DNA of 64,000 bases, taken from Lagopus muta (lineage: Eukaryota; Chordata; Aves; Galliformes; Phasianidae). The DNA lies in assembly GCF_023343835.1 (NCBI RefSeq), contig NC_064447.1:1054001-1118000 (forward strand). The letters are read 5' to 3'. Shown here one piece after another: positions 63,160 to 64,000 of this stretch. A program made the position numbers and the translations under genes. Within the stretch, counting starts at the first letter, position 1; each line of letters opens with the position of its first letter. The notes beneath the pieces are model-generated. The model was not told the origin of the DNA, searched no databases, and saw nothing but the letters and a program-made list of their open reading frames with translations.

Positions 63160-64000
63160 GAGAAAGATAGCAATATATACAGGTTTCCAGCACAGCCAAA
63201 ACTAATGACAAAGCTTTCATAGTGATAAACTCTTTTGCAGTGTTTCCTGACACGAAAAGCAACTGTTCCTCACGGAAAGTGGAAAAGCACTTTCCAACCC
63301 CTGGGGTGAACTGTGAACGTGGTGAAGAATCTGAAAGGTGAAGAACGTGAGTGCAGTCAGAAGGATGACAGATGTGTGAAGGGCTTTAAAACTAGAGTAA
63401 ACTCCCCAGGGATCCATGCAGTCTGGGAGAAGGGTAAAGCAGAGCTCCCCTACAAAACAAGAAAGCAGGCATGGGCCCCTGCTGGAATGGTCAGAGAAAG
63501 ACAGGCAGAGAAACATAAAGCTCTATGAAGCATCAGAGAGTTGCAGCATCTTTGAAGAGAGTGCAACACATTTCAGTTTGCCTGCATTCACACACAGAGT
63601 GCCAACCAGGACATGTCAAGACGCAAAACATTTTTTATACCTACCCACCCACTTCATTCTCCACAGCTTCAGTGTGGAATCCAAATCATGGTTATTTTGA
63701 GAACTATGCAAAAACAATTCATGTAGGGGAGCTTCTGGCAATACCCTTTCCTGCTTGAGCTTCTTGCCTCGGCCATTCCAACGTACAAGTCCAGGACTGT
63801 CTCACAAACCTGCCATCTTATACCACTGATGCAGGGGACACACTGTTTTCTGTAATATCATTCCACATTTTCTTGTTCCCAGTATATTGCACATTCCAGG
63901 ACCTGCAAGCAGTTCTTCAGACCTTTGAAGACAACGCTTCTTTTTCAGAAAGAAGTGCACCAAGACAGGGACAACTGAGCGTCTGCAATCTGCTCTTGCC

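Larger units (their letters stand above)
59146..64000. other. AT-rich region, possible 3' UTR of the next minus-strand gene
   Basis: No coding exon was recognised. From about 59,540 to 60,130 the sequence is unusually AT-rich and low in repeats; a mixed ORF-poor stretch follows to the window end. In humans CRAMP1 lies just upstream of JPT2 on the same strand, so its 3' UTR could reach in here. No AATAAA was found on the minus strand near 59,600, and one possible signal lies at 62,577-62,582. This is inference from synteny only. Confidence 0.25.

Overview
The window is nuclear DNA from a bird, probably a chicken-like (galliform) species. The evidence is many 5'-truncated CR1 LINE tails ending in the typical ATTCTRTGA repeat, short introns, CpG-island promoters, and vertebrate genes whose exons can be read with consensus splice sites. 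No bacterial features, CRISPR array, tRNA or rRNA were seen.

Layout from left to right. Positions 1-2,100 hold a short retroviral pol-like fossil, a degenerate tandem repeat and one orphan exon-like ORF. Positions 2,098-7,684 are copy A of a segmental duplication carrying a complete, spliced, 316-residue ZC3H11A-like CCCH zinc-finger gene (+). Two CR1 tails lie at 8.0-8.8 kb. Positions 9.2-17.2 kb carry VRK3 (+), a vaccinia-related pseudokinase with an N-terminal zinc ribbon, in 11 coding exons. Positions 17.4-29.5 kb carry CCNF (cyclin F, -), 17 coding exons, 782 residues, tail-to-tail with VRK3. Positions 29.5-32.1 kb hold the CCNF CpG-island promoter and CR1 fragments. Positions 32.1-37.7 kb are copy B of the duplication, in the same orientation, with a second intact ZC3H11A-like gene. 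Positions 37.7-48.5 kb have no gene I can support. Positions 48.5-57.9 kb carry JPT2 (HN1L, -), five coding exons, 188 residues, with its CpG island at 57.4-58.2 kb. A CR1 tail at 58.2-58.8 kb is followed by AT-rich sequence to the end, which could be the 3' UTR of the next minus-strand gene.

The most notable structure is the pair of nearly identical, directly repeated ZC3H11A-like genes, about 29.99 kb apart, bracketing VRK3 and CCNF. Their coding exons differ at 9 of 951 positions and 3 of 316 residues, and both copies keep every splice site and all three CCCH fingers. The left edge of copy B is a shuffled mosaic of pieces found in another order beside copy A. In humans CCNF and JPT2 are both on 16p13.3, whereas VRK3 is on 19q13 and ZC3H11A on 1q32, so the neighbourhood is rearranged relative to mammals.

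These genes do not form an operon-like unit. CCNF is a cell-cycle ubiquitin-ligase receptor, VRK3 a nuclear signalling scaffold, the ZC3H11A-like proteins are predicted nuclear RNA-binding factors, and JPT2 is a small conserved protein linked to NAADP signalling. Exon coordinates were derived by hand from splice signals, frame and remembered family sequences; no alignment was run.
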